NCBI GenBank assembly: GCA_022113835.1
Contig: JAILWY010000029.1
Location: 4,494,001-4,558,000, forward strand
DNA length: 64,000 bases
Source: Atopsyche davidsoni
Lineage: Eukaryota; Arthropoda; Insecta; Trichoptera; Hydrobiosidae
Direction: 5' to 3'
In this document: positions 55,197 to 64,000 of the stretch, in pieces
Layout of the letters: each line of letters starts with the position of its first letter
Position numbering within the stretch: position 1 is the first letter of the stretch
Program-made: the position numbers and the translations under genes
Notes under the pieces: generated by a model
Seen by the model: only the letters and a program-made list of their open reading frames with translations
Database searches by the model: none
Told to the model about the DNA's origin: nothing

Positions 55197-56615
55197 GCAC
55201 CATTACAAACTCCTAGCGCTGAGTCATCCTGTCCTGATGAAAAAAAAGAATCGCCAACTGTCTCAACTAGCTCCAAATCAAAGAAAACTGCAAAAAGTAA
55301 ACAATCATCGTCTGGTTCAAAGCAGTTTGCTTGTGACGAATGCTCATTCATATGCACTGCACTTAAGTATTTGAAGAGTCACCAACTGATTCATATTAAT
55401 AACAGGGCCTTTGCTTGCAATGATTGTTCATACACATGCATTCGAAAAGGTGATTTAAAAAAGCACATATCTATCCATTCGGGCAAGAAAAATTTTGCCT
55501 GTGATTTATGTAAATACACATGCTATGAAAAAACCTCTTTGAAAATACATTACTACGCTCATACTGGCGTGAAGCCCGTCGCCTGCAACCAATGTTCATA
55601 CACATGCATTCGTAGTGTCGATATGAAGAAACACAAACTTGTCCATTCTGGCCAAAAAAAATTTGTCTGTGACCAGTGCTCATATTCAAGCGTTCGGCTA
55701 AAAGATTTAAAGCATCATAAATTTCAACATACTGGAAACAAGCCCTTTTCATGTAAACAGTGTCCATATACGTGTTATACAAGTGCCAAGTTAAAAAGTC
55801 ACACCCTTGTGCACACAGGTGAAAGGCCTTTTTTCTGTGACCAATGTCCGTACACGTGCAGTCAAAAATGTACTTTAAACATACACAAACTCACCCATAC
55901 CGGTGAAAAACCTTATGCTTGTGATCAATGTCCATATGCATGCGTTCGCAATGTTGATTTAAAAAAACACAAAATTGCTCATACAAGCAATAAAGCTTTT
56001 AGATGTGACCTTTGTACATTCGTGTGCCTTCGAAAATGTGGCATAAAAAGACACAGAGTTGTTCACACAGGCGGGAAGCGTTTTTCTTGCGACCGATGCT
56101 CGTACGCAACCAACTCTAAGGTTCATTTAAATAATCACAAACTGATTCACAAAGGTCAGGTGGCTTTTGCTTGCAACCAGTGTACATACTCAAGCCTCTT
56201 AAAGCGTGATTTAAGAAATCACAAACGTATCCACACGTTTGAGAAAAAATATCCTTGCGACCAATGTCCATATACCTGCCATACAAAAAACCTGCTTAAG
56301 AATCACAAGCTCGCCCATAAAGGTATTCAGTCTCTTTCTTGCGATCAATGTTCGCACACGTGCATTCGAAAAACTGATATGACTAAACATAAACTTAAAC
56401 ATTCTAGACAAAAACCTTTCGCTTGCGACCAATGCTCTCACGAATGCCATCGTAAACATGATTTAATTTCACATAAACTAATTCACTCTGACGAGAAACC
56501 TTTCTCTTGTGATAAATGTCCATACAGGTGCCGTCGATCAAATGATTTGACAAAACACAAAATCAATCGTGATCATACCTCAGACCCCCCACCTGCGACA
56601 TCAAACGCTTGTTAA
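55197..56615 (+). CDS. C2H2 zinc-finger gene 3, exon 2 (15 fingers)
   Basis: Acceptor TTGTTTCAG, phase 0, 472 residues to TAA; whole protein about 563 residues. A basic Ser/Lys linker (STSSKSKKTAKSKQSSSG) is followed by fifteen tandem fingers. The last ends HKINRDH, so its histidines are five residues apart rather than three. The array is about twice as long as in gene 2. Linkers vary (TGEKPY, SGKKNF, TSNKAF), so not every finger need contact DNA. AATAAA at 56817. Confidence 0.93.
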   Translation, partial: APLQTPSAESSCPDEKKESPTVSTSSKSKKTAKSKQSSSGSKQFACDECSFICTALKYLKSHQLIHINNRAFACNDCSYTCIRKGDLKKHISIHSGKKNFACDLCKYTCYEKTSLKIHYYAHTGVKPVACNQCSYTCIRSVDMKKHKLVHSGQKKFVCDQCSYSSVRLKDLKHHKFQHTGNKPFSCKQCPYTCYTSAKLKSHTLVHTGERPFFCDQCPYTCSQKCTLNIHKLTHTGEKPYACDQCPYACVRNVDLKKHKIAHTSNKAFRCDLCTFVCLRKCGIKRHRVVHTGGKRFSCDRCSYATNSKVHLNNHKLIHKGQVAFACNQCTYSSLLKRDLRNHKRIHTFEKKYPCDQCPYTCHTKNLLKNHKLAHKGIQSLSCDQCSHTCIRKTDMTKHKLKHSRQKPFACDQCSHECHRKHDLISHKLIHSDEKPFSCDKCPYRCRRSNDLTKHKINRDHTSDPPPATSNAC

Positions 56616-57535
56616 CTAAGTCCCAACATACTATTTGAAGTGGATAAGTTATCCGCTGATATTTCACTAGATTGTTTCTGGTCTGATAGGTGGAACATGC
56701 CTCAAAGAAGTACGTTTGATAGTCTAATAGTAATTTTCTCCTAGACCAAAGTAATGCTGTTTTAAAAATTAATTAGTATTGAATTATTAATACTCCATAT
56801 ATAAACAACAATTATTAATAAATTATGATAATTTTTGTTTGCGAGCGAGCGCAATGTTTGCTGCGTGATATTGCTCGAAAAGAAAAATTATCGTAATCTC
56901 CTAGCCATTTGTCTATTCATATTAATTAGATGGAAGTTAGTATATGCAGAGCATACGTCTATAGCAAATAGGAAGTGTCGGAACCAATGTGAAAGCTTTT
57001 TTTAATTGAATCGTTCATCTTTCATCCCATCACACAGGAAGGAGAAAAATCCTCTACAGCTATGGCGGCCCGGTATCCTAGCCAATTAAACTACTATACC
57101 ATTGTTTCCGAGCGAGTTTTTGATTGTTTGTTGTCGTTTACCTAAAAACATATTGTATACTCAATAGAACTGTATTAGTAAAAAATGTGGATTTATTAAA
57201 TATTTAATGTTAATCATCAATACTCTTCATATTAGCTCACACCCGTGTATAACAAATTGGAAAATAAAAATAATTCAAAACAGTTATTTGTGTTTTCAAT
57301 TCATATGAACATTAAACATGCAAGTAGTCTTCGCATGCAGCTTTGTTTGCAATGCGGATGACCTGCACAGCACAGAATCTCCATGCACATTCTTGTAGTC
57401 TCTATAGAATATCTTAAAAGATACAACGCTGATTTTTTGCATGTAAGTTCAGTAAGTTTTTCCGCAGCTATGTGCCGAATTTCAAGACGATAGGATAATA
57501 TTTTGTGACACGAAATGTGACAGAAATGTCAAGCA
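56616..57535. other. Spacer after zinc-finger gene 3
   Basis: Probable 3' UTR to about 56840, then AT-rich DNA with a tRNA-like module on the minus strand (57040-57110). No coding sequence seen. Confidence 0.6.
57040..57110 (-). repeat. tRNA-derived SINE-like fragment
   Basis: The minus strand has TAGTTTAATTGGCTAGGATAC, a consensus A box in a tRNA D-arm-like context, with a degenerate B box (GGATTTTTCTCC) about 45 bases on. No full cloverleaf. Confidence 0.35.
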
Positions 57536-57970
57536 ATGAATTGGAAGGAAAACGTGTGCAGCGTCTTTTTAAAATTCGAGTATGTGCATCAACCTCAAGC
57601 GGAAAAACCATCAGATGGAAAGTTCAACGATTGCTGCCGCAAAGGTAAAGTGAAACTACCAGCAAGGCCTATTTTTCCAGTATGCTTAAAGGATATTATG
57701 TCAAATCCAGAAAGTATTTATAGCGGAAATTTCAAAAGAAAAATAAGATCATACAATAACAGTATATCTTTTGCATCGGTGGGAGCTAAATTAGCAGGTC
57801 CAGTGGCAGGATCAGGGCTATTCTGCTTCAAATTCAAGGTCAAATATATCTCAGAACTTCGCACCTTCATCCAACTGATGGTACAAAATGAAAGCAAATA
57901 TTCATTTAATTGTCAGCCAAACATATGTTCAAGTACTATTGCATTGTTCATCGAATACGTCATTCTGTGA
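57536..57970 (+). mobile_element. Helitron-derived fragment (Rep/helicase N-terminal region)
   Basis: A 144-codon frame whose middle reads FNDCCRKGKVKLPARPIFP, KRKIRSYNNSISFASVGAKL and SGLFCFKFKVKYISE. This is the conserved 'CCxxGKVxLP ... IRxYNxxxxFxSxG ... FxxxGxxYHxI' region of Helitron replicase/helicase proteins. The rest of that protein (more than 1,000 residues) is absent, and similarity drops after residue ~105, as if frameshifted. A dead fragment is more likely than a host gene. Confidence 0.75.
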
Positions 57971-58416
57971 TGGGCAACATTTCTAGTTTATAAATATTGT
58001 GTATTTTTTATCAACACTAATAAACCAAGAATATTTTTTTTACAATAATAAATATTTATTTTATTTAATTTAATGGCAGCACAAATAGATATTTTATCTG
58101 ACCTTGATGTTGGTACGTTGTATTATTGTCGCATTTAAGAGAAGGTATTTATATTTTTATGCATATTCCGTAGCAGGTACACACTGTACTCGAACTTTCA
58201 CTTTCCGTAGGTAATTCTTCATTACTTTATCGAGCGTCTCGTAGAGATCTTTCATTTGGTTTCGAACCGCCATCCAGCCAACACCTGGGAGGAGCTCCAC
58301 CACTGAATAGAAGCTCAACTCGTACAACTCAATTCAATCAGCCCGTAGACATTTTAAATGTGATGTGTGTTTTTTATTAAACACATTGACACGCCGGCCA
58401 AGAACATCCCGGAGCC

Positions 58417-58519
58417 ATGGAAGTCAAAATGAATCTTACAGCGAAGCCGTTTATAAACATCGAAGATTCTTTCGAAATTGAAGAAAGAAAAAAGAAAGAG
58501 CACTCGCTTCAAATTACAG
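58417..58519 (+). pseudogene. Decayed zinc-finger gene 4, exon 1-like
   Basis: ATG at 58417 encodes MEVKMNLTAKPFINIE, resembling the MEVQVKLE start of gene 3, then a charged EIEERKKKEHS. It ends at ACAG|GTAAAG (58520), phase 1 instead of the phase 0 of genes 1-3. Joined to the acceptor at 59631 it meets a stop after eight codons (about 43 residues in all). Either a decayed copy or a tiny unrelated protein. Confidence 0.45.
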
Positions 58520-58602
58520 GTAAAGATATTTTTATATTAATATGTCCGTTGGGTATTAGCATCCGTTGTTGGGAGTTGATTTTATTTCTTGGGTGTTGAG
58601 CT

Positions 58603-58698
58603 GTATGAGGGTTTGACTCCTCCGATCCTCGTGCTTTGAGTTTTGATGGCCCAAGCACGAGGATCGAAGCATCGGAGGAGTCGAAACCTCATGCAAGT
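58603..58698. repeat. Long hairpin, ~35-bp arms
   Basis: Left arm 58603-58637 and right arm 58652-58696 are reverse complements except for one 6-base bulge (AAGCAT at 58666-58671) and two or three mismatches. The loop is about 14 bases. Foldback element or hairpin RNA precursor; lies in the intron of the decayed gene. Confidence 0.8.
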
Positions 58699-58839
58699 AA
58701 ACTGTTGATTTTTTACTCGTGGTTATTTGTGGTGCCTCATTTATTTTGACCATCGTAGCTCTGCAATAAAGACAATTTAATTCAATTCAAATGTGTGGTC
58801 GATATATATATTTTAATTCATTAATGTAAGCTACAGGAT

Positions 58840-58930
58840 AGCCAAGTCTCTCCGGTTCGAATCCCAAATTAAAAAAATCTGGATTTTTGTGCCATTTCAC
58901 GTGTTTGCCATCTCGGTTTACCCAACGTGT
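58840..58930 (+). repeat. SINE-like fragment with perfect B box
   Basis: GGTTCGAATCC at 58854-58864 is a canonical Pol III B box. An A box is not present at the right distance, so the head is truncated. Confidence 0.4.
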
Positions 58931-59011
58931 AACAATACTTAAAAACATGTTAAAATGCTAAACATAAGCTCAACATGATTTTAAGTATTGTTACATGTCG
59001 GATATATATAC

Positions 59012-59022
<11 letters not shown>

Positions 59023-59042
<20 letters not shown>
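59023..59042. repeat. (TA)n microsatellite
   Basis: Pure alternating T/A tract. Confidence 0.9.
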
Positions 59043-59630
59043 CTGGATTAACTGAATATTTAATAATCGTCGGTAATGGTAACGAGTATTTTACAGCTTT
59101 TGGTATCTATATCAATTTTTTTTATTAATTTTTTTTTTCTTATCGTTCCATGTGTAAATGGATTACCTAAAAACAGATTTTATACACATTATATTTATAT
59201 ATGGAAGAAATATGCGGATTTATAAAATATATAATTATAATCATCGGTAAAACTATTTAACCTCATTGTCATCGTGGCCTTGACATGACTTTCCAAAGTT
59301 TCGACTTAGATTACGTCTAAACTAAATAGATTGCAATCGCTGGCCATCAATCCATTGATCATCTTCAGATCAATAGCTGATTTGACCTCGGGCTTAAAAA
59401 ATCTCAAGTGTGACGAAAACATCCATTCTTCCAAAGTTTAAGGACTTTACTATCTCTAAACGAAAAAAATCGCTTTCGATCATGAGAAATCGGTTTCGTT
59501 CATGATGTGGATCTTCAGAATCTACAGAACTGATTAATCTTCAAGGCCGCTTGTAACCTTTTAGTGATCTACCTCGCGGGTTTAAAAAGTATTGTTGTAT
59601 TTATTTTTAATCAAAGTCTTTTTGTTACAG

Positions 59631-59800
59631 ATCCAACTATAAACTGGAGACGCTGAGTCCCGCACGCTTCAATCAACAGAATGGCGAGCGGAGCATCTCA
59701 ACCACCTCAATATTGAAAAGATCTACTAAAGGCGGCGTACCGTGTCTCTACCACCAAGGACCATCATGGCTGTGACCAATGTTCATGCACATGTATTTAT
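59631..59800 (+). pseudogene. Decayed zinc-finger gene 4, finger remnant
   Basis: After acceptor TTGTTACAG (59630) the sequence carries, at 59771, a single half finger reading CDQCSCTC, the CxxC part of the CDQCSYTC finger typical of genes 1-3. It is followed by a non-finger stretch and a stop, with no His pair. No other fingers remain. Confidence 0.5.
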
Positions 59801-60362
59801 TTTAGTTATTTATTCATTTACAAATAACAGTAACGCAAATGTAAAAAAAAAACAATGTCTGCCAGCGCACGAAATTGACCACGAAAACTTCTTCAACCGA
59901 GTCGACTTAGAGCATGCATTTTATTTATTTGAAAAATATTTATAAAACATAACAGTAGCAATAGTAGTAGGATTATATATAAATTAGTTTTAATGTATCA
60001 AATTGAACAGCTGTTTTGTGAAACTCCAGGATGTTAGTGCGGTTTACAGGAAGATAGATAAGTGTCTGCCGTCTCCTAAAACGATCGGATCAAATATAAA
60101 AATTTATTATATAATAAATAGTTTGCTCGTAGCTCTTCTCTAACTTTTGTATTGGGAGCGACGATTCTTAAATTATATTATATATATAATGCCGTAAGTC
60201 GGGAAGCCTTATGAGCTTCACGTGTATTCTCTTGTTGAGAGACGGAACGTATGAAGATTCATACGGTTCTGACTCGAGACATCCGGACTCCAAAACGTTC
60301 AATATCAGAGTATCGTAAGGAGTCTTGGTGTTATACGATGGTGAAAATTTAATTTATCATAA

Positions 60363-60440
60363 ATTATTCTTTTTCTCCAAGTGCTTCTCCTTAGAGGAGG
60401 CTGTTGACCATCTCACTGAACATTTGTCTGTTCATGGTTT
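60363..60440 (-). mobile_element. LINE 3'-end fragment (copy d)
   Basis: The minus strand has FSEMVNSL-like sequence and the GAAGCACTTGGAGAAAAAGAAT tail, homologous to copies a-c and e. Confidence 0.5.
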
Positions 60441-63011
60441 TCTAAGGGAAGATAGTGTAGTGGGTCCCTGGATCCTCGTTTCTTGTTGATGAGGCAATCA
60501 ATGATACAACAAAATACCATTTTTTGAATAGTTGATAATTTTATTGTCGTTTTTAATATCTCTATGTGAAACTAAACTGAATTTCATTTTTAACTACCAG
60601 GTGATGAAAGCGTCCTCGACACACCGTAATCAGCGTTTGCGTTTCACTTAACCCTTAACTCTCGAAACTCTCCATGAAAAACTTGGCTACAGCTAGATAT
60701 GAAAGAGATGCGTAGGTTTTTATTTCTTTTATCTGTAGATCCTGACGCTGTTAGAGAACTCGCTGAAAGTCAACCGAGCTCTGAAAAGGCTTCTGATGAT
60801 TTCAGTATACAACTCGTTAATCCGTGTCATGACGTACATAAATTAATTAAATGAATCTATATTAATAATTAATCACTATGAACTGTGAGAACTGATTTTA
60901 TATCTTGAACAATAATTTAGCGATTTCCTCTTTTGAGGTATTCTCTAAATGAGGATAGGAAGTAAATATTTGTGTTTCATAATCACCCACATTTTCATCC
61001 TCTGATAACGCTCCATCAAAGTCAAATCGTCTTTCTGAATTGACTCGGATGAATGGTCAGAGGAAGCAAACTGTGAATTTTTACAGCATCTATTATATAT
61101 TGAAACGGAAACATTAAACTAACTTCACATTTGCAGTGAAGCATTTCCAACATGCCGTTATCGGAATATGGCGCTTGTATGTTAGTGGTCTTGGTATTAC
61201 TCATATACGTCAACACGTTGCCTCACCAGGAGTCTCGTCACTTGACCTGGAGACAAGGAGTAGGCGCAATAACCTTTCAACAACCGATCATTGATAAGCT
61301 TCGCAAAAAACCATCACAATCTCATCGTCGTCATTTTTAATAGTTTTTTTTTGAATTGCAAATCTTGGAACTGAAGCCAAGAGAAAGTTTTTAATTATCA
61401 ATTTAATTTATAAATTTTAGACGCAACGATAAGAGAAAACAATGTTACAAATGTAATCTACACAAATATATTATAAAGTAGTTAATTTTTTTAACATAAA
61501 GACTGACATTCTAGATTTTTTTCAAGTGATCAAGCTCGGTAAATTGAACTGCTGAAATATTTCATTTCATTGGAATTTATCCGCATTTATTTATATTGGC
61601 AAGGGAACCATAGAAACCTTACCGGAGAAGCCGGGTTTCATTTTTATTGACCTCCTCTCTGAGGGTCTCGAGCATTTGTCGTTGAGTATACTCTAATCTA
61701 GAAAATACTTACCGATACCTTTAACAGATACTTGCCTCGGATTTACACTTGGTAAACACACCTCAACATTATTGACCCCGTTGAGGATCGGGAGCGCTTG
61801 TTGGAGTCATCTAGAGAATACTTGATATCTTTAATGCACACATGCCTCGGCTAATCAGTTAGATTGATTTGACAACCATATTTGCAACCACTATTAACAA
61901 CTTCACAATCGCTTTCTCGTTTACATTTTTGTAAATAATGCAAGGAATCGGGCTACTGTTGATTTGGATAGCTCTATTGATGATTGTATTTTATTATTTG
62001 TGGCCTCGCAATATATAATTTTTCGGAAATCAATTTCTATTCATTTATTTATAGCATGCAAGTAATTATATTTTACATATATCTATATTTGGCTTGCGTT
62101 TCGATATCTTCTTAGCGATGAAAGGAAACGGTTAATTTTAGAAACTATGTCGTGTTGCATACTTTTTATAAAATCTTGTTTTTCTCAAGGATGGTGATAT
62201 TTATCCAAATGTGAAGAGTCGTCACGTTTACTCGATATTTTGACACGAATAAATGCAAGCGAATCTTCAACTTCCATTGTAAACATTATAATTTTATTCA
62301 ATGGTTTTAGATGGTTTAGGAAAATATTTCGGTTGCTGTCCTCGTGAGGCCAGGTAACTGAATTGTCTTCAACATATCAGGTCCGACTGGCAGCCGCCAA
62401 TGAAACCAAATTTTTATTTGGCTTTTCCTTCATAAAGAAGTCGGCGACTTTTACTAGGCGATCCTATTGCTGTTCCTCCTTTTTGTTCTTAAATCAAGGT
62501 ATTGTAAAAGGAAAGATGTCCGTGAAGACCCGCGACTGAATTTTTTCTTCGTTGTTCTATATTCTGAAATTAATTGATGAAGCGCGGATTTTGACCGAAG
62601 AGCTATTTTTCCCAGTGTGGCCTTGTAATTTAGTAACCAGTCAATATTATTCATTTGGAAAATTAGACCTAAAAATCTATCCAATCGAAAATATAAAAAA
62701 CAGAGGCCTGTGATTTCCGAGAAACCGCTGGGTAAATTCCAAAACATCCTTGCCCAATGGGGAGTCGGGTCAGTTTGTATGTGACCTGGGCGTGGGTGCG
62801 GTACATCCAGGGGTCCGGTACTGGGATCAACCTCTGCGTCCATCGCCCTTTCTGTGACTCGCTCCAGCAGCTTGCCACTTGTGCATCGTTCGCACGCGCA
62901 ACGTCTCTGTCTGAAGATCAATCGGCGGAGCCCCTTGAAAAAATTGAGAGTGAATACACACATCTCAATTTTGGTGCTAAGTTATCTTGTGAAGAGATCC
63001 GTGCACTGTTT

Positions 63012-63065
63012 ACATTCTTCTTCTCGAGTGCCTCTCCCAGAGGAGATCGGTGACCCTGAACATAA
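63012..63065 (-). mobile_element. LINE 3'-end fragment (copy e)
   Basis: The reverse complement ends GGGAGAGGCACTCGAGAAGA, matching the tail of the other LINE copies over about 50 bases. Confidence 0.5.
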
Positions 63066-63643
63066 GTTTCTCCTGAGCCAGCCTCAGTAATTACTATGTA
63101 AATTAATACTTTATTTATTTTCCCAGCGTGCACAAAGGGAAAACAACAAAGTAGACTTACAAGTCTACACTGTTGTTTCGAAACGATACAACATTTTTTT
63201 AGCAAGTTGAAAAACTAACCTTATTTAACCAACAAGAATTCTTATTGATTTAATATCTTTCCTCGCTTAATACCTTTTAAATAGCTAATGATTATTGTAT
63301 CAAACTGTGGAAATATTTTATCCGTAATAATATTTAATTGTTTGGCTCCATCTTTAGAAATTTGGACGAGATATTCTATGCATCTAAAAGGCTTCTTATA
63401 ATCATTTAGTGTACTAGATATCTTTAATGTGTTCATTTAATCTATAATTTACGTCGAGTAGGCATTATTTTATGCATTGTTAATTTTAATTCTCCATTAA
63501 ATGATTCTATGTTCACAGGTCAATAGACTTTGTCGAATCTTTAACAATTATTTCCAAAACGTGGGAGCTAAGCCCTTTTTTCTGGTTTTAGAAATTCATG
63601 CAGCAAAGAGGGATTTTTAACGAGGGATCAGACCCGTTTTATC

Positions 63644-63715
63644 GAGTTGATGCCGGCATTTTAACTCACATGGTTTTTTTTAAATCACGGGTTGTAAGGC
63701 CGTAATTTCCGCGGG
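63644..63715. repeat. Direct repeat unit 1 at window edge
   Basis: CGAGTTGATGCCGGCATTTT, then CTCACAT, a T run and a 35-base stretch ending TAATTTCCGCGG. Repeated at 63896-63979 with a 13-base insertion. Contains the palindrome ATGCCGGCAT. Confidence 0.85.
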
Positions 63716-63911
63716 CGGCTATCTGTGCGTCGGCTTTCAGGACACTATTCAGGGCCTCTAGCTCACGCCTTGCACGATGTGATTCCTTTAACTCACGGCG
63801 CATCTGTCTGAGCATTTTATCTGTGGCTGTCCGATCAGAGTTTCGAGACGACATACTCTCCGAGTCGGACCCGGCTCTGTCCTTCGCGGCGGAGCGAGTG
63901 GATGCCGGCAT
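63666..63911 (-). CDS. Small ORF in tandem/TE unit, unknown product (81 codons)
   Basis: The minus-strand ATG lies in the ATGCCGGCAT palindrome. It encodes MPASTRSAAKDRAGSDSES, an arginine-rich helix-prone middle (MLRQMRRELKESHRARREL) and ends in the repeat (YGLTTRDLKKTM). It resembles the start of a retrotransposon gag-like protein in composition but I do not recognise it. GC-rich compared with flanks. Probably part of a mobile or tandem element continuing past the window. Confidence 0.35.
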   Translation of the reverse strand: MPASTRSAAKDRAGSDSESMSSRNSDRTATDKMLRQMRRELKESHRARRELEALNSVLKADAQIAARGNYGLTTRDLKKTM

Positions 63912-63979
63912 TTTTAACAGATTTTAATAACTCACATATTTTTTTTAAATCACGGGTTGTAAGGCCGTAATTTCCGCGG
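63896..63979. repeat. Direct repeat unit 2 at window edge
   Basis: Second copy of the unit at 63644-63715, about 252-265 bases away, with the same order of blocks and a 13-base insertion. The spacing suggests a tandem array or LTR-like structure cut by the window end. Confidence 0.85.
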
Positions 63980-64000
63980 TTTAATTTATTTTTAAAGGCT

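Larger units (their letters stand above)
59801..63643. other. Non-coding DNA with LINE fragments
   Basis: No gene that I can support. Open frames of up to 169 codons (minus strand, 62454-62963) match no family I know and lack splice or start context. Two short LINE ends are annotated. Confidence 0.5.

Noticed and set aside
61697..61850. Weak duplication around TCTAGARAATACTT.
   Set aside because: Similarity limited to about 25 bases with several mismatches; could be chance.
62454..62963. Minus-strand frame of 169 codons.
   Set aside because: No family recognised, composition shifts along its length, no supporting splice or promoter signal. Possibly a decayed transposon.

Overview
The window is nuclear DNA of an animal, almost certainly an insect. 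It is AT-rich, its genes have GT-AG introns, its non-coding DNA carries LINE, SINE, MITE and Helitron remnants, and its proteins are of arthropod type. The sequence does not fix the order. Lepidoptera fits but is unproven. There are no bacterial features and no CRISPR array.

Region 1 (1-10,788) is AT-rich DNA without recognisable coding exons. It is probably intron of the gene below, whose 5' exons lie upstream of the window. It holds a complete 444-bp pogo/mariner-like MITE, a hAT-like element, several copies of a short palindromic AT-rich MITE and a 31-bp tandem repeat that abuts the first visible splice acceptor.

Region 2 (10,789-43,638, + strand) is the 3' part of a giant neuronal ankyrin gene (Ank2-type). 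I could link 26 exons. Every intron is GT-AG and the phase is continuous, giving about 12.7 kb of coding sequence (about 4,235 residues). Order: end of the second ZU5 domain, UPA domain, death domain, an SKIP (SxIP-type) motif, then a very long disordered, acidic, Ser/Thr-rich tail. The tail includes exons of 1.3, 0.95, 1.35 and 5.9 kb, a 39-nt microexon and the stop codon at 43,636-43,638. It contains a seven-copy alanine/glycine-rich repeat, a six-copy KSP-like heptad repeat and several recurring short linear motifs. Intron 7 holds two identical tRNA-Thr(TGT) genes in inverted orientation. A GC-rich patch inside the 9.4-kb intron before the 5.9-kb exon looks like an internal promoter whose small first exon can read in frame into that exon.

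Region 3 (43,639-49,482) is probable long 3' UTR and intergenic DNA, with several poly(A) signals and a ~60-bp degenerate tandem repeat.

Region 4 (49,483-59,800, + strand) is a tandem cluster of C2H2 zinc-finger genes: three intact two-exon genes with 9 (plus one decayed), 7 and 15 fingers, and a decayed fourth copy. They share a gene plan: a short acidic first exon with SUMO-consensus-like motifs, a phase-0 intron, then one finger-array exon. They also share an upstream GGCAACACT motif. A Helitron-derived fragment separates gene 3 from the decayed copy, and a near-perfect 35-bp-arm hairpin lies in the decayed copy's intron.

Region 5 (59,800-64,000) has no supported gene. It has LINE 3'-end fragments and, at the window edge, an element of unknown type with ~260-bp tandem structure.
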